Notes under the pieces: model-generated
The model's database searches: none
What the model was told of the DNA's origin: nothing
What the model saw: the letters and a program-made list of their open reading frames with translations, nothing else
Position numbers and translations under genes: made by a program
From: Betaproteobacteria bacterium
Lineage (GTDB): Bacteria; Pseudomonadota; Gammaproteobacteria; Burkholderiales; Casimicrobiaceae
Length of the DNA: 32,536 bases
NCBI GenBank assembly: GCA_018971195.1
Contig: JAGXBK010000018.1
Span: forward strand, 1 to 32,536
Direction: 5' to 3'
In this document: positions 1 through 9,972 of the stretch, piece by piece
Layout of the letters: each line of letters opens with the position of its first letter
How positions within the stretch are numbered: the stretch's first letter is position 1

Positions 1-827
1 GACGCCAGCACGCTCATCGCCTGCGCCCGGTTGCGGTGCTGCGAGCGATCGTCCTGGCATTCGACGACGAGCCCGGTCGGCAGGTGGGTGATGCGCACCG
101 CCGAATCGGTCTTGTTGATGTGCTGCCCGCCCGCACCCGAGGCGCGGAAGGTATCGATGCGGAGCTCCGACGGGTTGATCTCGATGTCGGCCACGGGATC
201 GGCCTCGGGCAGTATCGCCACGGTGCAGGCCGAGGTGTGGATGCGTCCCTGCGCCTCGGTCTGCGGCACGCGCTGCACGCGGTGGCCGCCGGACTCGAAC
301 TTGAGCCGCGCATAGACGCGGCTGCCGACGATGCGCGCGATGATCTCGCGATAGCCGCCGAGATCCGACGCGGACTCGGAGACGACCTCGACCTTCCATC
401 GCTGACGCTCGGCATAGCGCGAGTACATCCGGAACAGGTCCGCCGCGAACAATGCCGATTCGTCGCCCCCCGTTCCTGCCCGGATCTCGATGAAGACATT
501 GCGCTCGTCGTCCGGATCCTTGGGAAGCAGCATCGCCTGCAGCTCGCCTTCGAGGGCCGCCAGGCGGGACTCCGCCACCCTGCGTTCGTCGTCGGCGAAA
601 TCGCGCATCTGCGGATCGCGAGCGAGCTCGGCCGCCGTCGCGAGATCGGCCTCGGCGCGCCCGAAGTCGCGGTAGCGCGCGACAATCGGTTCGATCTCGG
701 CCCGCTCCTTCGACCACGTGCGATAGCGCTCGAGATCCCGCGTCGCGTCTTCGGCCGCAAGCAGCGCGTCGAGCTCGGCGACGCGAGCGCCGAGCTGATC
801 GAGCCTGGTGCGTAGCGACTGTTTCAT
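1..827 (-). CDS. prfA: Peptide chain release factor 1, 3' end cut by window edge
   Basis: Reverse-strand translation starts [23 protein letters not shown]... at 827 and contains RF-1 segments ...[29 protein letters not shown]... and the GGQ region [26 protein letters not shown]. The 14..760 ORF in the track is a shadow frame. Confidence 0.95.
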   Translation of the reverse strand, partial: MKQSLRTRLDQLGARVAELDALLAAEDATRDLERYRTWSKERAEIEPIVARYRDFGRAEADLATAAELARDPQMRDFADDERRVAESRLAALEGELQAMLLPKDPDDERNVFIEIRAGTGGDESALFAADLFRMYSRYAERQRWKVEVVSESASDLGGYREIIARIVGSRVYARLKFESGGHRVQRVPQTEAQGRIHTSACTVAILPEADPVADIEINPSELRIDTFRASGAGGQHINKTDSAVRITHLPTGLVVECQDDRSQHRNRAQAMSVLA

Positions 828-1015
828 GCGGATCGGGGCGTGGTGTCCGGGGATGCCTGCGTAGCCGTGTCGCGCGCGTCGGATGATTCGGGATCGGATC
901 GGCTTCCGGGGAGCGCCGGATCGGCCGGAGGATGGGGCAATCCGCAGGCACTGTCGCGACTGCGAGGGGTGCCCCTTCCCGCAGCCGGCGGAACGGGGGC
1001 CGCCGATACCCGCCG

Positions 1016-2284
1016 CTACGACTCGCGGTCGGCCGAGGGTTCGGGCAGGCCGTAGACGCGCGTGAACAGCGCGATCATTTCGGCGCGCTCGGCGTCGCCC
1101 GCGGCGTTGAGCGCAGCAAGCGGTGCGTGCAGCAGCTTGCTGCTGAGGCCCCGCGCAAGCGATTCGAGCACGGCATCGGGACTCGAACCTGCGGCGAGCT
1201 GGCGCCGGGCGCGCTCGAGCTCCGCACCGCGCACCGCATCGTGGTGCTGCGCCAGCGCGGCGATCGTCGGCACCACGCTGCGGCCCTGCAGCCAGTGCAG
1301 GAAATGCGCCGCCTGGGCGGCGATCATCTGCTCGGCCTGGACGACGGCCTCGCGGCGGACCTGCAGATTGCCCTTCACGATCTCGGCGAGATCGTCGATG
1401 CTGTAGAGGAAGACGTCGTCGAGCGCGGCCGCCTCGGCCTCGACGTCGCGCGGCACGCCGAGGTCGACGATCAGCACCGGCGCATGCCGGCGCTGCCGGA
1501 TGACGCGCTCGAGCGTCCCCTTGCCGATGATCGGCAACGTGCTGGCAGTGCAGGTGACGATGATGTCGAACTGCGCCAGGCGCGGGGTGAGCTCGGTCAG
1601 CGTGATCGCCTCGGCACCGAAACGCTGAGCGAGCTTTGCGCCCCGATCGAGCGTCCGGTTGGCAACGGTGATCGAACGCGGTTCGCGCGCGGCGAAATGC
1701 GTCGCCGCCAGCTCGATCATCTCGCCCGCGCCGACGAGCAGCAGTCGCTGCCCGGCGATCGAAGGGAAGATGCGCTCGGCGAGCTTCACGGCCGCCGCGG
1801 CCATCGAGATCGACGCGCTGCCGATGTCGGTTTGCGTGCGTACGTCCTTGGCGACGGCGAACGTGCGCTGGAACAGGCGGTTCAGCACCAGGCCCAGCGA
1901 TCCGGCCGCCTGCGCCGAACGCACGGCCTGCTTCATCTGACCGAGGATCTGGGGCTCGCCGAGGACCATCGAATCGAGGCCGCTCGCGACGCGGAAAGCG
2001 TGCGTCACGGCGCGCTCGCGCGGCAGCGTATAGACGTAGGGGTCGAGCGCCGCGCGCGGCAACTGATGCGCGTCCTCTAGCCAGCGTGCGACCGACCCCG
2101 GCTCGCCACCGTGGAAATACACCTCGGTCCGATTGCAGGTCGACAGGATCGCTGCCTCCTTGACGCTGCCCTGCGCGGTGAGCTCGCGCAGCGCGTCGGA
2201 CAGCGCGTTGGGCGCAAACGTCACCCGCTCCCGGACATCGAGCGGGGCCGTCGTGTGGTTGAGTCCCAGCGTATAGAGCGCCAT
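1016..2284 (-). CDS. hemA: Glutamyl-tRNA reductase
   Basis: [23 protein letters not shown]...[12 protein letters not shown]...[18 protein letters not shown]; start at MALY rather than the longer ORF start; adjacent to prfA as is common. Confidence 0.96.
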   Translation of the reverse strand: MALYTLGLNHTTAPLDVRERVTFAPNALSDALRELTAQGSVKEAAILSTCNRTEVYFHGGEPGSVARWLEDAHQLPRAALDPYVYTLPRERAVTHAFRVASGLDSMVLGEPQILGQMKQAVRSAQAAGSLGLVLNRLFQRTFAVAKDVRTQTDIGSASISMAAAAVKLAERIFPSIAGQRLLLVGAGEMIELAATHFAAREPRSITVANRTLDRGAKLAQRFGAEAITLTELTPRLAQFDIIVTCTASTLPIIGKGTLERVIRQRRHAPVLIVDLGVPRDVEAEAAALDDVFLYSIDDLAEIVKGNLQVRREAVVQAEQMIAAQAAHFLHWLQGRSVVPTIAALAQHHDAVRGAELERARRQLAAGSSPDAVLESLARGLSSKLLHAPLAALNAAGDAERAEMIALFTRVYGLPEPSADRES

Positions 2285-2353
2285 GGCGGTCGGTCGGTGA
2301 TGCCGACTCGCTGCCGCCCCAGGCGGCGCGACGGCACCCACGCCGAACGGATT

Positions 2354-2992
2354 TTACCGCAGCCCCGGGGGGAGAGGCGAGGACAAGCCATTGATTTGCG
2401 TCAATGAAGCACCGTCACGGGTCGGAGGGGGCGCGGAGTCGGGCCGCCGCGCCGCCACATCCCGGATCGTCGCCACAGCCCGGATCGCCGCGACGTCCTG
2501 GATCGCCGCCACCTCCCGGATCGCCGCGACAACCGGGGCCACTTTCGGCGCGGGCGTCGCCCTGCGCCCCGCCGGCACCCAGCAGCTGTCCCAGAACGGG
2601 TAATCGGCGAGGCGCTCGACGAGCTGGGCGCGAAGCGGCCGGCGCAGCAGCTCGCGCGCGACGGCGGCGATCTCGGCGTCACCGCGGACGGGGCGCCATT
2701 CGAAGCGAGCGTCCCAGATCGGCCCCCCGAAATCGCGACGGTGGCGCACGCGCTCGGCGGCGCGCGCCAGGAAGCCGGCGGTCGCGTCCTCGACATTGCC
2801 GCGGCGCAGCGTGACCAGCGCATCGAAGCGCGAAGGCAGCAGCACCCACGCGACGATGTCCCACAACCCCGATGTCTGCATCAGCGCGAGCTCCGCACCG
2901 ACCGCTGCACCCGAGGCGAAATCGGCGAACTTCGGAGCGCCGTGGCGCGTGGCGGCGACGATGCGCCAGGCGAGCGCGCGCGCATCGCTCAT
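2354..2992 (-). CDS. Diverged REP-associated tyrosine transposase (RAYT/Y1_Tnp)-like protein, apparently lacking catalytic residues
   Basis: RAYT landmarks: [88 protein letters not shown]. Start uncertain (2992 or 3016). Confidence 0.65.
   Translation of the reverse strand: MSDARALAWRIVAATRHGAPKFADFASGAAVGAELALMQTSGLWDIVAWVLLPSRFDALVTLRRGNVEDATAGFLARAAERVRHRRDFGGPIWDARFEWRPVRGDAEIAAVARELLRRPLRAQLVERLADYPFWDSCWVPAGRRATPAPKVAPVVAAIREVAAIQDVAAIRAVATIRDVAARRPDSAPPPTRDGASLTQINGLSSPLPPGLR
2453..2542. repeat. 18-bp tandem repeat, about 4-5 degenerate units
   Basis: Units at 2453, 2471, 2489, 2507 (and degenerate 2525): cgccacatcccggatcgt / cgccacagcccggatcgc / cgcgacgtcctggatcgc / cgccacctcccggatcgc. 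Encodes hexapeptide repeats ([24 protein letters not shown]) in the RAYT-like C-terminus. Confidence 0.85.
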
Positions 2993-3191
2993 TCTGCCTG
3001 ACGGAACGTATCGCATGACGTCGGTATGTCGGAGGGATCGGCTCACGGTATCGGATGTGCGTCGCCCGCAACATCGGTCTTCCGGTCGATGCGATGCGAT
3101 CGGCGCGATCGTTGCGTCGACGAATCTTTGGAGTAGCATCCGATTTCGGCCGATAGCGAGCGACGCGCCGCAACAACGCACAGGGGGCACG

Positions 3192-4589
3192 ATGAGGGAA
3201 CGCCGTATGCCTGCGGAGAAGTCGGGCCCGCAGGAATCCGTCGCGGGCATGTTGCGCGAAGCGGAAGACCGCGCGCTGGTCGTCGACCGATCCGATCCGC
3301 ACTCTCCCTATCACCCGGACGCGAGCACCACGCCGGGCGGCCGCCGACGCTTCATGTTCGGCTCGCTCGCAGTCGCCGGCGCGGTCGCGAGTCTGCCGGG
3401 ACTGGCGCGGGCCAAGGGCTCGCTCGGGTCGGAGGAGCACGACGTCCCCGTCGATGCCACCAAGGTTCCTGGGTACCCGCTCGCCGACGAGAGCTACGGC
3501 ACGCGCTCGCAGTTCGAGACCGAAGTGCGGGTGCGCTTCAAGACCGCGACGCCGCTGTCGTCGTGGACGTTCACGCCGCTGCAGGGCAGCCTCGGCATCG
3601 TGACGCCGTCGGGGCTGCACTTCGAGCGCAGCCATGGGGGCACTGCGGTGATCGACCCGAGCAAGCACAGCCTGTTCGTGCACGGCATGGTGCGATCGCC
3701 GAAGAAGTTCTCGATGAAGGACATCAAGCGCTTTCCGTCGATGTCGCGAACCATGTTCATCGAGTGCTCGGGCAACGGCCTGACCGAATGGTCGAAGCCG
3801 ACGATGAAGACCGTGCAGGGCACGCACGGCCTGACGTCGACCTCCGAGTGGACCGGGGTGCCGCTGCGGACGATTCTCGAGGAAGCGGGCGTGAAGCCCG
3901 GCGCCAGGTGGCTGCTCGCCGAAGGCGGCGATGCGGCCGCGATGACGCGCAGCATCCCGATGGAAAAGGCGATGAAGGACTGTTTCCTCGCCTACGGGCA
4001 GAACGGCGAAGCGATCCGTCCCGAACAGGGCTATCCGCTGCGCCTGATGGTGCCCGGCTTCGAGGGCAACGTGCACATCAAATGGCTGCGGCGGATCGAG
4101 GTTTCCGACGCGCCGTTCATGACGCGCGAGGAAACCTCGAAGTACACCGACCTGATGCCCAGCGGCAAGGCGGTCCAGTTTTCGTTCGAGATGGAAGCGA
4201 AGTCGGTGATCACCTCGCCCTCGGGCGAAATGACGCTCGATGGACCGGGCTTCTACGAGATCACCGGCCTCGCATGGTCGGGACGCGGCGCCGTCCGGCG
4301 CGTCGATGTCTCGGCCGATGGCGGGAAGACCTGGCGCCAGGCGGCATTGCAGGGGCCGGTGATGCCGATCTGCCACACCCGTTTCCGCCTGCCGTGGCAA
4401 TGGGACGGCAAGGAAGCGATCCTGCAGAGCCGCTGCGTGGACAGTACCGGCTACGTCCAGCCGACCCTCGGACAGGTGATCGCCATGCGCGGCCTCAACG
4501 GCCCGATCGGGTCGATCTACCACCTGAACGCCATCCAGAGCTGGCTCGTCGCAACCGACGGAAAGGTGTCGAATGTCCACTACTACTAG
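3192..4589 (+). CDS. soxC: Sulfite dehydrogenase, molybdopterin subunit (SoxC-like), Tat-exported
   Basis: Twin-arginine-like leader RRRFMFGSLAVAGAVASLPGLARA; oxidoreductase molybdopterin motifs FIECSGNG, GNVHIKWLRRIEV, Mo-co dimerisation tail; GGGGG-rich SD-like stretch before ATG 3192. Confidence 0.9.
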   Translation: MRERRMPAEKSGPQESVAGMLREAEDRALVVDRSDPHSPYHPDASTTPGGRRRFMFGSLAVAGAVASLPGLARAKGSLGSEEHDVPVDATKVPGYPLADESYGTRSQFETEVRVRFKTATPLSSWTFTPLQGSLGIVTPSGLHFERSHGGTAVIDPSKHSLFVHGMVRSPKKFSMKDIKRFPSMSRTMFIECSGNGLTEWSKPTMKTVQGTHGLTSTSEWTGVPLRTILEEAGVKPGARWLLAEGGDAAAMTRSIPMEKAMKDCFLAYGQNGEAIRPEQGYPLRLMVPGFEGNVHIKWLRRIEVSDAPFMTREETSKYTDLMPSGKAVQFSFEMEAKSVITSPSGEMTLDGPGFYEITGLAWSGRGAVRRVDVSADGGKTWRQAALQGPVMPICHTRFRLPWQWDGKEAILQSRCVDSTGYVQPTLGQVIAMRGLNGPIGSIYHLNAIQSWLVATDGKVSNVHYY

Positions 4590-5193
4590 CGCCAGCCGCC
4601 GCATCGCGGCCGGGTTCCTGGTCCTGGCGGCATCGGCGGCGTCGGCATGGGCGGCCGGCGGCCACGCGCCATACGGCTTCGGGACCACGCCCACGGAGTC
4701 CGAGCTCGCCGCCTTCACCTCCCCATTGCCCGACGGGCGCGGGCTGCCCGCGGGCTCCGGAACCGTCGCCCAGGGCGACGCGCTCTACAAGGGTCAGTGC
4801 GCGTCCTGCCACGGCGACAAGCTGCAGGGCGGCATCGGCGACCGCCTGATCGGCGGCCGGGGAACGCTGGTCAACGACAACCCGGCGAAAGCGCCGATCA
4901 AGACGGTCGAAAGCTACTGGCCCTACGCCACGACGCTGTTCGACTACATCAAGCGCGCGATGCCGCAGAACATGCCGGGCAGCCTGAACGACGACCAGGT
5001 CTACGCGCTCTGCGCGTACATCCTGTCGGAGGCGAAGATCGTCCCCGCCGACAGCACCATGGACGCGAAATCGCTGGCCGCGGTGAAGATGCCCAATCGC
5101 AACGGCTTCATACCGGATCACCGACCGGAGAAATTCCCGCCGGTCGCGAAGTCTCCGCACCAGATGCTGGGCTTCGCCGGTCCCCTCAAGTAG
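4573..5193 (+). CDS. soxD: c-type cytochrome subunit (SoxD-like), mono-haem
   Basis: Signal peptide, one CASCH haem motif (GQCASCHGDKLQGG), overlaps soxC by 17 bp; C-terminal NRNGFIPDHRPE. Confidence 0.85.
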   Translation: MSTTTSASRRIAAGFLVLAASAASAWAAGGHAPYGFGTTPTESELAAFTSPLPDGRGLPAGSGTVAQGDALYKGQCASCHGDKLQGGIGDRLIGGRGTLVNDNPAKAPIKTVESYWPYATTLFDYIKRAMPQNMPGSLNDDQVYALCAYILSEAKIVPADSTMDAKSLAAVKMPNRNGFIPDHRPEKFPPVAKSPHQMLGFAGPLK

Positions 5194-5253
5194 CGCAAGC
5201 CGAGCGCGCAACCGGGCCCGGTGCCGAGCGCGGCCCCGGGCGCACAGGCGTCC

Positions 5254-7428
5254 TTACGCCTTGATGAACGCCTGCCGGGCGCCCAGCCAGCGGTCGAGAT
5301 GGCGCATGGCGGCGGCCGGGTCCGTCTTCAACAGCTCATCCGCGGCATCGCGCGCTTGCTCGATCAGCGCGACGTCGCGCTCCAGGTCGGCGAAACGCAA
5401 TAGCGGCACCCCCGACTGGCGCGCGCCCAGGAATTCGCCGGGACCGCGGATCAGCAGGTCCTGGCGCGCGATCTCGAAGCCGTCGCTCGTCTCGTAGATG
5501 ACCTTGAGGCGCTGGCGCGCCGTGTCGGTCAGCGGCTCCTCGAACAGGAGCACGCAGCTGCTCTCGGCGGCACCGCGGCCGACGCGCCCGCGCAGTTGAT
5601 GCAACTGGGCGAGCCCGAAACGCTCGGCGTGCTCGATGACCATGATCGACGCGTTGGGAATGTCGACGCCGACCTCGATCACCGTCGTCGCCACCAGCAC
5701 GCCGATGTCGCCGCGCGCAAATGCCTCCATCGTCGCGGCTTTTTCGTCGGGCTTCATGCGGCCGTGGACCAGGCCGACGACGATCGGGCGCGCCGCCGGC
5801 ACGGCTGCCAACGTGCCAGGTGAAGACGTCGCGGGCGCAGCCGTCGCCCCGGAAACAGGCCCCTGCGTCTCCGGTGCAGCGAACGCCCGCGTCAACTCGG
5901 CATGCAGCGCCACCGCCGTCTGCAACTCCAGCTTCTCCGATTCCTCGATCAGCGGACACACCCAGTACGCCTGCCGGCCTTCGCGGCAGGCCTTGCCCAC
6001 CCACGCGATGATCTCAGCGCGCCGCCGCTGGCTCACCAGCCGCGTGGCCACCGGCGTGCGTCCCGGCGGCATCTCGTCCAGCATCGATACGTCGAGATCG
6101 GCGTAGAAGGTCATCGCCAGCGTGCGCGGGATCGGCGTCGCGCTCATCATCAGCTGGTGCGCCTCGGTCATGCCCTTGTCGCGCAAGGCAAGGCGCTGGG
6201 CGACGCCGAAGCGATGCTGCTCGTCGATGATCGCGAGCCCCAGCCGCGGCAACGCGACGCCTTCCTGGAACAACGCGTGGGTACCGATCGCGAAATGGGC
6301 AGCGCCGCTCTCCAGCGCCTCGGCGGCCTTGCGCCGCGCCTTGGCCGGCAGCGAGCCTGACAGCCACGCGATCTCCACGCCGACGCCCGACAGCCACGAC
6401 TGCAGCTTGCGGTAATGCTGCTCCGCGAGGATCTCGGTCGGCGCCATGAAGGCCACCTGCTTGCCGCTCTCGATCGCCTGCAGCGCCGCGAGCGCCGCGA
6501 CGATCGTCTTGCCCGATCCGACGTCGCCCTGGAGCAGCCGCTGCATCGGCACCCCGCGGCGCAGGTCGTGGCCGATCTCGTGCCACACGCGCTGCTGCGC
6601 CCGCGTCAGCTTGAAAGGAATGCGCTCCAGTAGCGCGCGGGTCAAGGCGCCGGTGCCCGTCAGCACCGGGGCGCGACGCGATGCGCGCGCCTTGCGATGC
6701 GCTTTGAGCGAGAGTTGTTGCGCCAGCAGCTCGTCGAACTTGATGCGCGTCCACGCCGGATGCGTGCGCTCGTCGAGCGCCTTTTGTGCACCCGCCGACA
6801 GTCGCGGCGGCGGCGCGTGCAGGAAACGCAGCGCATCGGCGAAGCTCCACAGGTCGCGGCGGCGCAGCAGGTCTTCGGGCAGCACTTCGGCAGTGCGCGC
6901 GGCATCGGCTGCGAGCGCGCGCTCGACGGCCTTGCGCAGGACGTCCTGCGACAGGCCCGCCGTCGACGGATATACCGGTGTCAGGCGATCGGGCAGCGGC
7001 GTGTCTTCGTGGACGACGCGAAACTGCGGATGCACGATCTCGGGGCCGAAATAGCCGTCGCGCACGTCCCCATAGACGCGGATGCGCGCGCCCTGAGTGA
7101 GCGCTTTCTGGTGGCTGGGATAGAACGAAAAGAAGCGCAGCGTCAGCGTCGCGTCGCGGCGCTCGGCATCGCGCAGCAGGCAGACGAGCTGCCGGCGGGG
7201 CCGGTACTGGATCTCGGCATTCGCGACGACGCCCTCAGTCTGCACCGTCGCGCCGGCGCGAACCCGCGCCAGCGGGACCAGACGCGTGTGGTCCTCGTAG
7301 CGCAGCGGCAGGTGCAGCACGAGGTCCTCGTCGCGCAGCACGCCGACGCGCGCAAGCTTGTCGGCGAGGCTCGCGCCGCGAGCGCTGCCGCCAGCCTCCT
7401 TGTGCGTCGGCGCCGGCCGATCACTCAT
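5254..7428 (-). CDS. recG: ATP-dependent DNA helicase RecG
   Basis: LLQGDVGSGKTIVAALAALQAIESGKQVAFMAPTEILAEQH, DEQHRFGVAQRLAL, MMSATPIPRTLAMTFYADLDVSMLDEMPPGRTPV, QLHQLRGRVGRG. Confidence 0.97.
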   Translation of the reverse strand: MSDRPAPTHKEAGGSARGASLADKLARVGVLRDEDLVLHLPLRYEDHTRLVPLARVRAGATVQTEGVVANAEIQYRPRRQLVCLLRDAERRDATLTLRFFSFYPSHQKALTQGARIRVYGDVRDGYFGPEIVHPQFRVVHEDTPLPDRLTPVYPSTAGLSQDVLRKAVERALAADAARTAEVLPEDLLRRRDLWSFADALRFLHAPPPRLSAGAQKALDERTHPAWTRIKFDELLAQQLSLKAHRKARASRRAPVLTGTGALTRALLERIPFKLTRAQQRVWHEIGHDLRRGVPMQRLLQGDVGSGKTIVAALAALQAIESGKQVAFMAPTEILAEQHYRKLQSWLSGVGVEIAWLSGSLPAKARRKAAEALESGAAHFAIGTHALFQEGVALPRLGLAIIDEQHRFGVAQRLALRDKGMTEAHQLMMSATPIPRTLAMTFYADLDVSMLDEMPPGRTPVATRLVSQRRRAEIIAWVGKACREGRQAYWVCPLIEESEKLELQTAVALHAELTRAFAAPETQGPVSGATAAPATSSPGTLAAVPAARPIVVGLVHGRMKPDEKAATMEAFARGDIGVLVATTVIEVGVDIPNASIMVIEHAERFGLAQLHQLRGRVGRGAAESSCVLLFEEPLTDTARQRLKVIYETSDGFEIARQDLLIRGPGEFLGARQSGVPLLRFADLERDVALIEQARDAADELLKTDPAAAMRHLDRWLGARQAFIKA

Positions 7429-7563
7429 CGTTGCAGGCCTGGCGTCGGCGACCGCCGCAGTACGCCACGGACGAGCGGGTCCTCAGTCGAATGGACGATG
7501 CCGCCCTGCATCCTCTGCAGTCCATGCTTGAAGCCGATTGTCGAGACCCTGCGCCGATCGCAA

Positions 7564-7803
7564 ATGAGTCCAACGCTGTTTCGCGACGGCGAGCTCCGGT
7601 TTTTCTTCTTTTCAAGGGAGGAACCGCGGGTCCATGTCCACGTCGCAGCCTCGAAAGGAGAGGCGAAATTCTGGCTTGAACCTGAAATCCGGCTGGCGCA
7701 CAATTTCGGACTGAGCAGCCGGCAACTGCGCATCGCTGAAGGACTGGTCCGACGCCATGAAAGCGAAATCCGCCGTCGATGGAGCGAGCACTTCGCAGGT
7801 TGA
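7564..7803 (+). CDS. DUF4160 domain protein
   Basis: MSPTLFRDGELRFFFFSREEPRVHVHVAASKGEAKFWLEPEIRLAHNFGLSSRQLRIAEGLVRRHESEIRRRWSEHF: DUF4160 pattern. Confidence 0.85.
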   Translation: MSPTLFRDGELRFFFFSREEPRVHVHVAASKGEAKFWLEPEIRLAHNFGLSSRQLRIAEGLVRRHESEIRRRWSEHFAG

Positions 7804-8023
7804 AGTGACGAACGTATCCGTTCACGGCTTCTGGGTGCTCGTCGGGTCCGAGGAACTGCATCTGCCGTTTTCCCAGTTCCCGTGGTTTCGCGACGCGCCG
7901 ATCGCCAAACTCGCACACGTAACGCGCCCCTCCCCTGACCATCTGTACTGGCCGGACCTCGACATCGATCTCGCAGTCGAGTCGATCAGGCACCCAGATC
8001 GCTTTCCACTCGTGAGCCGGTAA
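7757..8023 (+). CDS. DUF2442 domain protein
   Basis: VEVTNVSVHGFWVLVGSEELHLPFSQFPWFRDAPIAKLAHVTRPSPDHLYWPDLDIDLAVESIRHPDRFP: DUF2442 pattern; overlaps the DUF4160 gene by 47 bp. Confidence 0.85.
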   Translation: MKAKSAVDGASTSQVEVTNVSVHGFWVLVGSEELHLPFSQFPWFRDAPIAKLAHVTRPSPDHLYWPDLDIDLAVESIRHPDRFPLVSR

Positions 8024-8057
8024 GGCTGCGGACCGATGCCCGCCCGCGGCGCGCTGG

Positions 8058-8507
8058 CTACGATCCCTTCGTCTGGTCGAAGGCTTCCCGCCAGCCCGTC
8101 TGCGGCGATCCGCCGGAATGAGCGACCTCGGTCAGCAGCGCGTTGGCCTCGACCTCGATGCGCGAGCCGCGCGGCAGCGCTGCCACCTGGAAGGTCGAGC
8201 GTGCCGGATACGGCGCTTCGAAATAGGTCGCCATGATCTCGTTGACCTTGGCGAAATCGGCGAGGTCGACGAGCAGGATCGCCAGCTTGACGATGTCGTT
8301 GAGTGTCGCGTTCGCCGCCACCAGCACCGCGCGCATGTTCCTGAACACCTGGTGCGCCTGCGCCTCGATGCCCTCGACAATCTGCATCGTCTTCGGATCG
8401 AGCGGAATCTGGCCCGACATATACAGCATGTCGCCGACGCGGATCGCCTGCGAATAAGGACCGATCGCGGCAGGCGCATCGGGACTGTGGATCACCTGCT
8501 TGGTCAT
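8058..8507 (-). CDS. ridA: RidA family (enamine/imine deaminase) protein
   Basis: MTKQVIHSPDAPAAIGPYSQAIRVGDMLYMSGQIPLDPKT...FEAPYPARSTFQVAALPRGSRIEVEANAL. Confidence 0.95.
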   Translation of the reverse strand: MTKQVIHSPDAPAAIGPYSQAIRVGDMLYMSGQIPLDPKTMQIVEGIEAQAHQVFRNMRAVLVAANATLNDIVKLAILLVDLADFAKVNEIMATYFEAPYPARSTFQVAALPRGSRIEVEANALLTEVAHSGGSPQTGWREAFDQTKGS

Positions 8508-8610
8508 TGCTCGCCTCCCGTCGTCAGCGTTGCAGTTTAGCAGGGCGAACCGCGTCGCCTGACCTCCTCCGCCGCACCCGGGACCAGGTTGCCGCGCTTG
8601 CGGAACCCGA

Positions 8611-8639
8611 AGGACATGGACGCGCCGCGCCCCTACAAT
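8611..8639 (+). promoter_or_regulatory. Possible sigma70 promoter of the alpha-hydroxy-acid dehydrogenase gene
   Basis: AGGACA (8611-8616), 17-bp spacer, TACAAT (8634-8639), about 40 bp before ATG 8681. Visual match only. Confidence 0.35.
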
Positions 8640-8680
8640 GGCGGCTGGCGCCAACCCGTTCCCCCGTCCGGATCGATCCG

Positions 8681-9841
8681 ATGACCACCATCACCTGCAT
8701 CGAAGACCTGCGCGTGCTCGCCAAGCGCCGCGTGCCACGGATGTTCTACGACTACGCAGATTCCGGCTCGTGGACCGAGGGCACCTACCGCGCCAACGAA
8801 GCCGACTTCCAGAAGATCAAGCTGCGCCAGCGCGTGGCGGTCAACCTCGAGAACCGCTCGGTGCGCACGACCATGATCGGCGAGGACGTCGCAATGCCGG
8901 TGGCGCTCGCACCCGTGGGGCTCACCGGCATGCAGCACGCCGACGGCGAGATCCTCGCCGCCCGCGCCGCCGAGAAGTTCGGCGTGCCGTTCACGCTGTC
9001 GACGATGAGCGTCTGCTCGATCGAGGACATCGCGGCGCACACCAGCCGGCCGTTCTGGTTCCAGCTCTACGTGATGCGCGATCGTTCATTCGGCGAGCGC
9101 CTGATCGAGCGCGCCAGGGCCGCGCGCTGTTCGGCGCTGATGCTCACGCTCGACCTGCAGATCCTCGGCCAGCGCCACAAGGACCTCAAGAACGGGCTGA
9201 CGGCGCCGCCCAAGCCGACGCTCGCCAACCTGCTCAATCTCGCGACCAAGCCGCGCTGGTGCCTCGGCATGCTCGGCACGCGGCGCCACCAGTTCGGCAA
9301 CGTGGTCGGCCACGTCGAGGGCGTCGAGAACATGGCGTCGCTCGCGTCGTGGACCAATTCGCAGTTCGACCCCGCGCTCAACTGGGGCGACGTCGAATGG
9401 ATCAAGAAACGCTGGGGCGGCAAGCTGATCCTCAAGGGCATCCAGGACCCTGAGGATGCGCGGCACGCCGCCGACTCGGGCGCCGATGCACTGATCGTGT
9501 CCAACCACGGTGGCCGCCAGCTCGACGGCGCGGCCTCCTCGATCGAGGCACTGCCGCCGATCGTCGACGCCGTTGGCTCACGCATCGAAGTGTGGATGGA
9601 TGGCGGGATCCGTTCCGGCCAGGACGTGCTGAAAGCGCTGGCGCTGGGCGCCAGAGGAACGCTGATCGGACGCGCGTTCGTCTACGGACTGGGTGCGATG
9701 GGCGAGGCGGGTGTCACCCGGGCGCTGGAGATCATCCGCAACGAGCTCGACCTCACGATGGCGTTCTGCGGACGCACCAACGTGCGGGACATCGACCGCA
9801 GCGTGCTGCTGCCAGGGACCCTCCCCCGGTCCGCCGCCTGA
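8681..9841 (+). CDS. lldD: FMN-dependent alpha-hydroxy-acid dehydrogenase (L-lactate dehydrogenase-like)
   Basis: MFYDYADSGSWTEGTYRANEADF, PVGLTGMQHADGEILAARAAEKFGVPFTLSTMS, LILKGIQDPEDARHAADSGADALIVSNHGGRQLDGA, GGIRSGQDVLKALALGA. Confidence 0.93.
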   Translation: MTTITCIEDLRVLAKRRVPRMFYDYADSGSWTEGTYRANEADFQKIKLRQRVAVNLENRSVRTTMIGEDVAMPVALAPVGLTGMQHADGEILAARAAEKFGVPFTLSTMSVCSIEDIAAHTSRPFWFQLYVMRDRSFGERLIERARAARCSALMLTLDLQILGQRHKDLKNGLTAPPKPTLANLLNLATKPRWCLGMLGTRRHQFGNVVGHVEGVENMASLASWTNSQFDPALNWGDVEWIKKRWGGKLILKGIQDPEDARHAADSGADALIVSNHGGRQLDGAASSIEALPPIVDAVGSRIEVWMDGGIRSGQDVLKALALGARGTLIGRAFVYGLGAMGEAGVTRALEIIRNELDLTMAFCGRTNVRDIDRSVLLPGTLPRSAA

Positions 9842-9843
9842 GC

Positions 9844-9849
9844 TATAAT
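9844..9849 (+). promoter_or_regulatory. -10 box (TATAAT) for tRNA-Ala
   Basis: TATAAT 11 nt before the mature tRNA 5' end, just after the lldD stop; no clear -35 seen. Confidence 0.45.
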
Positions 9850-9860
9850 TCTTCGTTCGT

Positions 9861-9936
<76 letters not shown>

Positions 9937-9972
9937 TCTATACCGAGTCCGTTTCGTAAGCCCTTGAGATAG

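Noticed and set aside
2679-4718. 679-aa minus ORF opposite soxC
   Set aside because: Arg/His/Gly/Ala-rich antisense shadow typical of high-GC DNA; soxC has clear family motifs on the other strand.
5211-5222. Perfect palindrome ACCGGGCCCGGT between convergent soxD and recG
   Set aside because: No spacer loop or T-tract; in GC-rich DNA this is weak evidence for a terminator.
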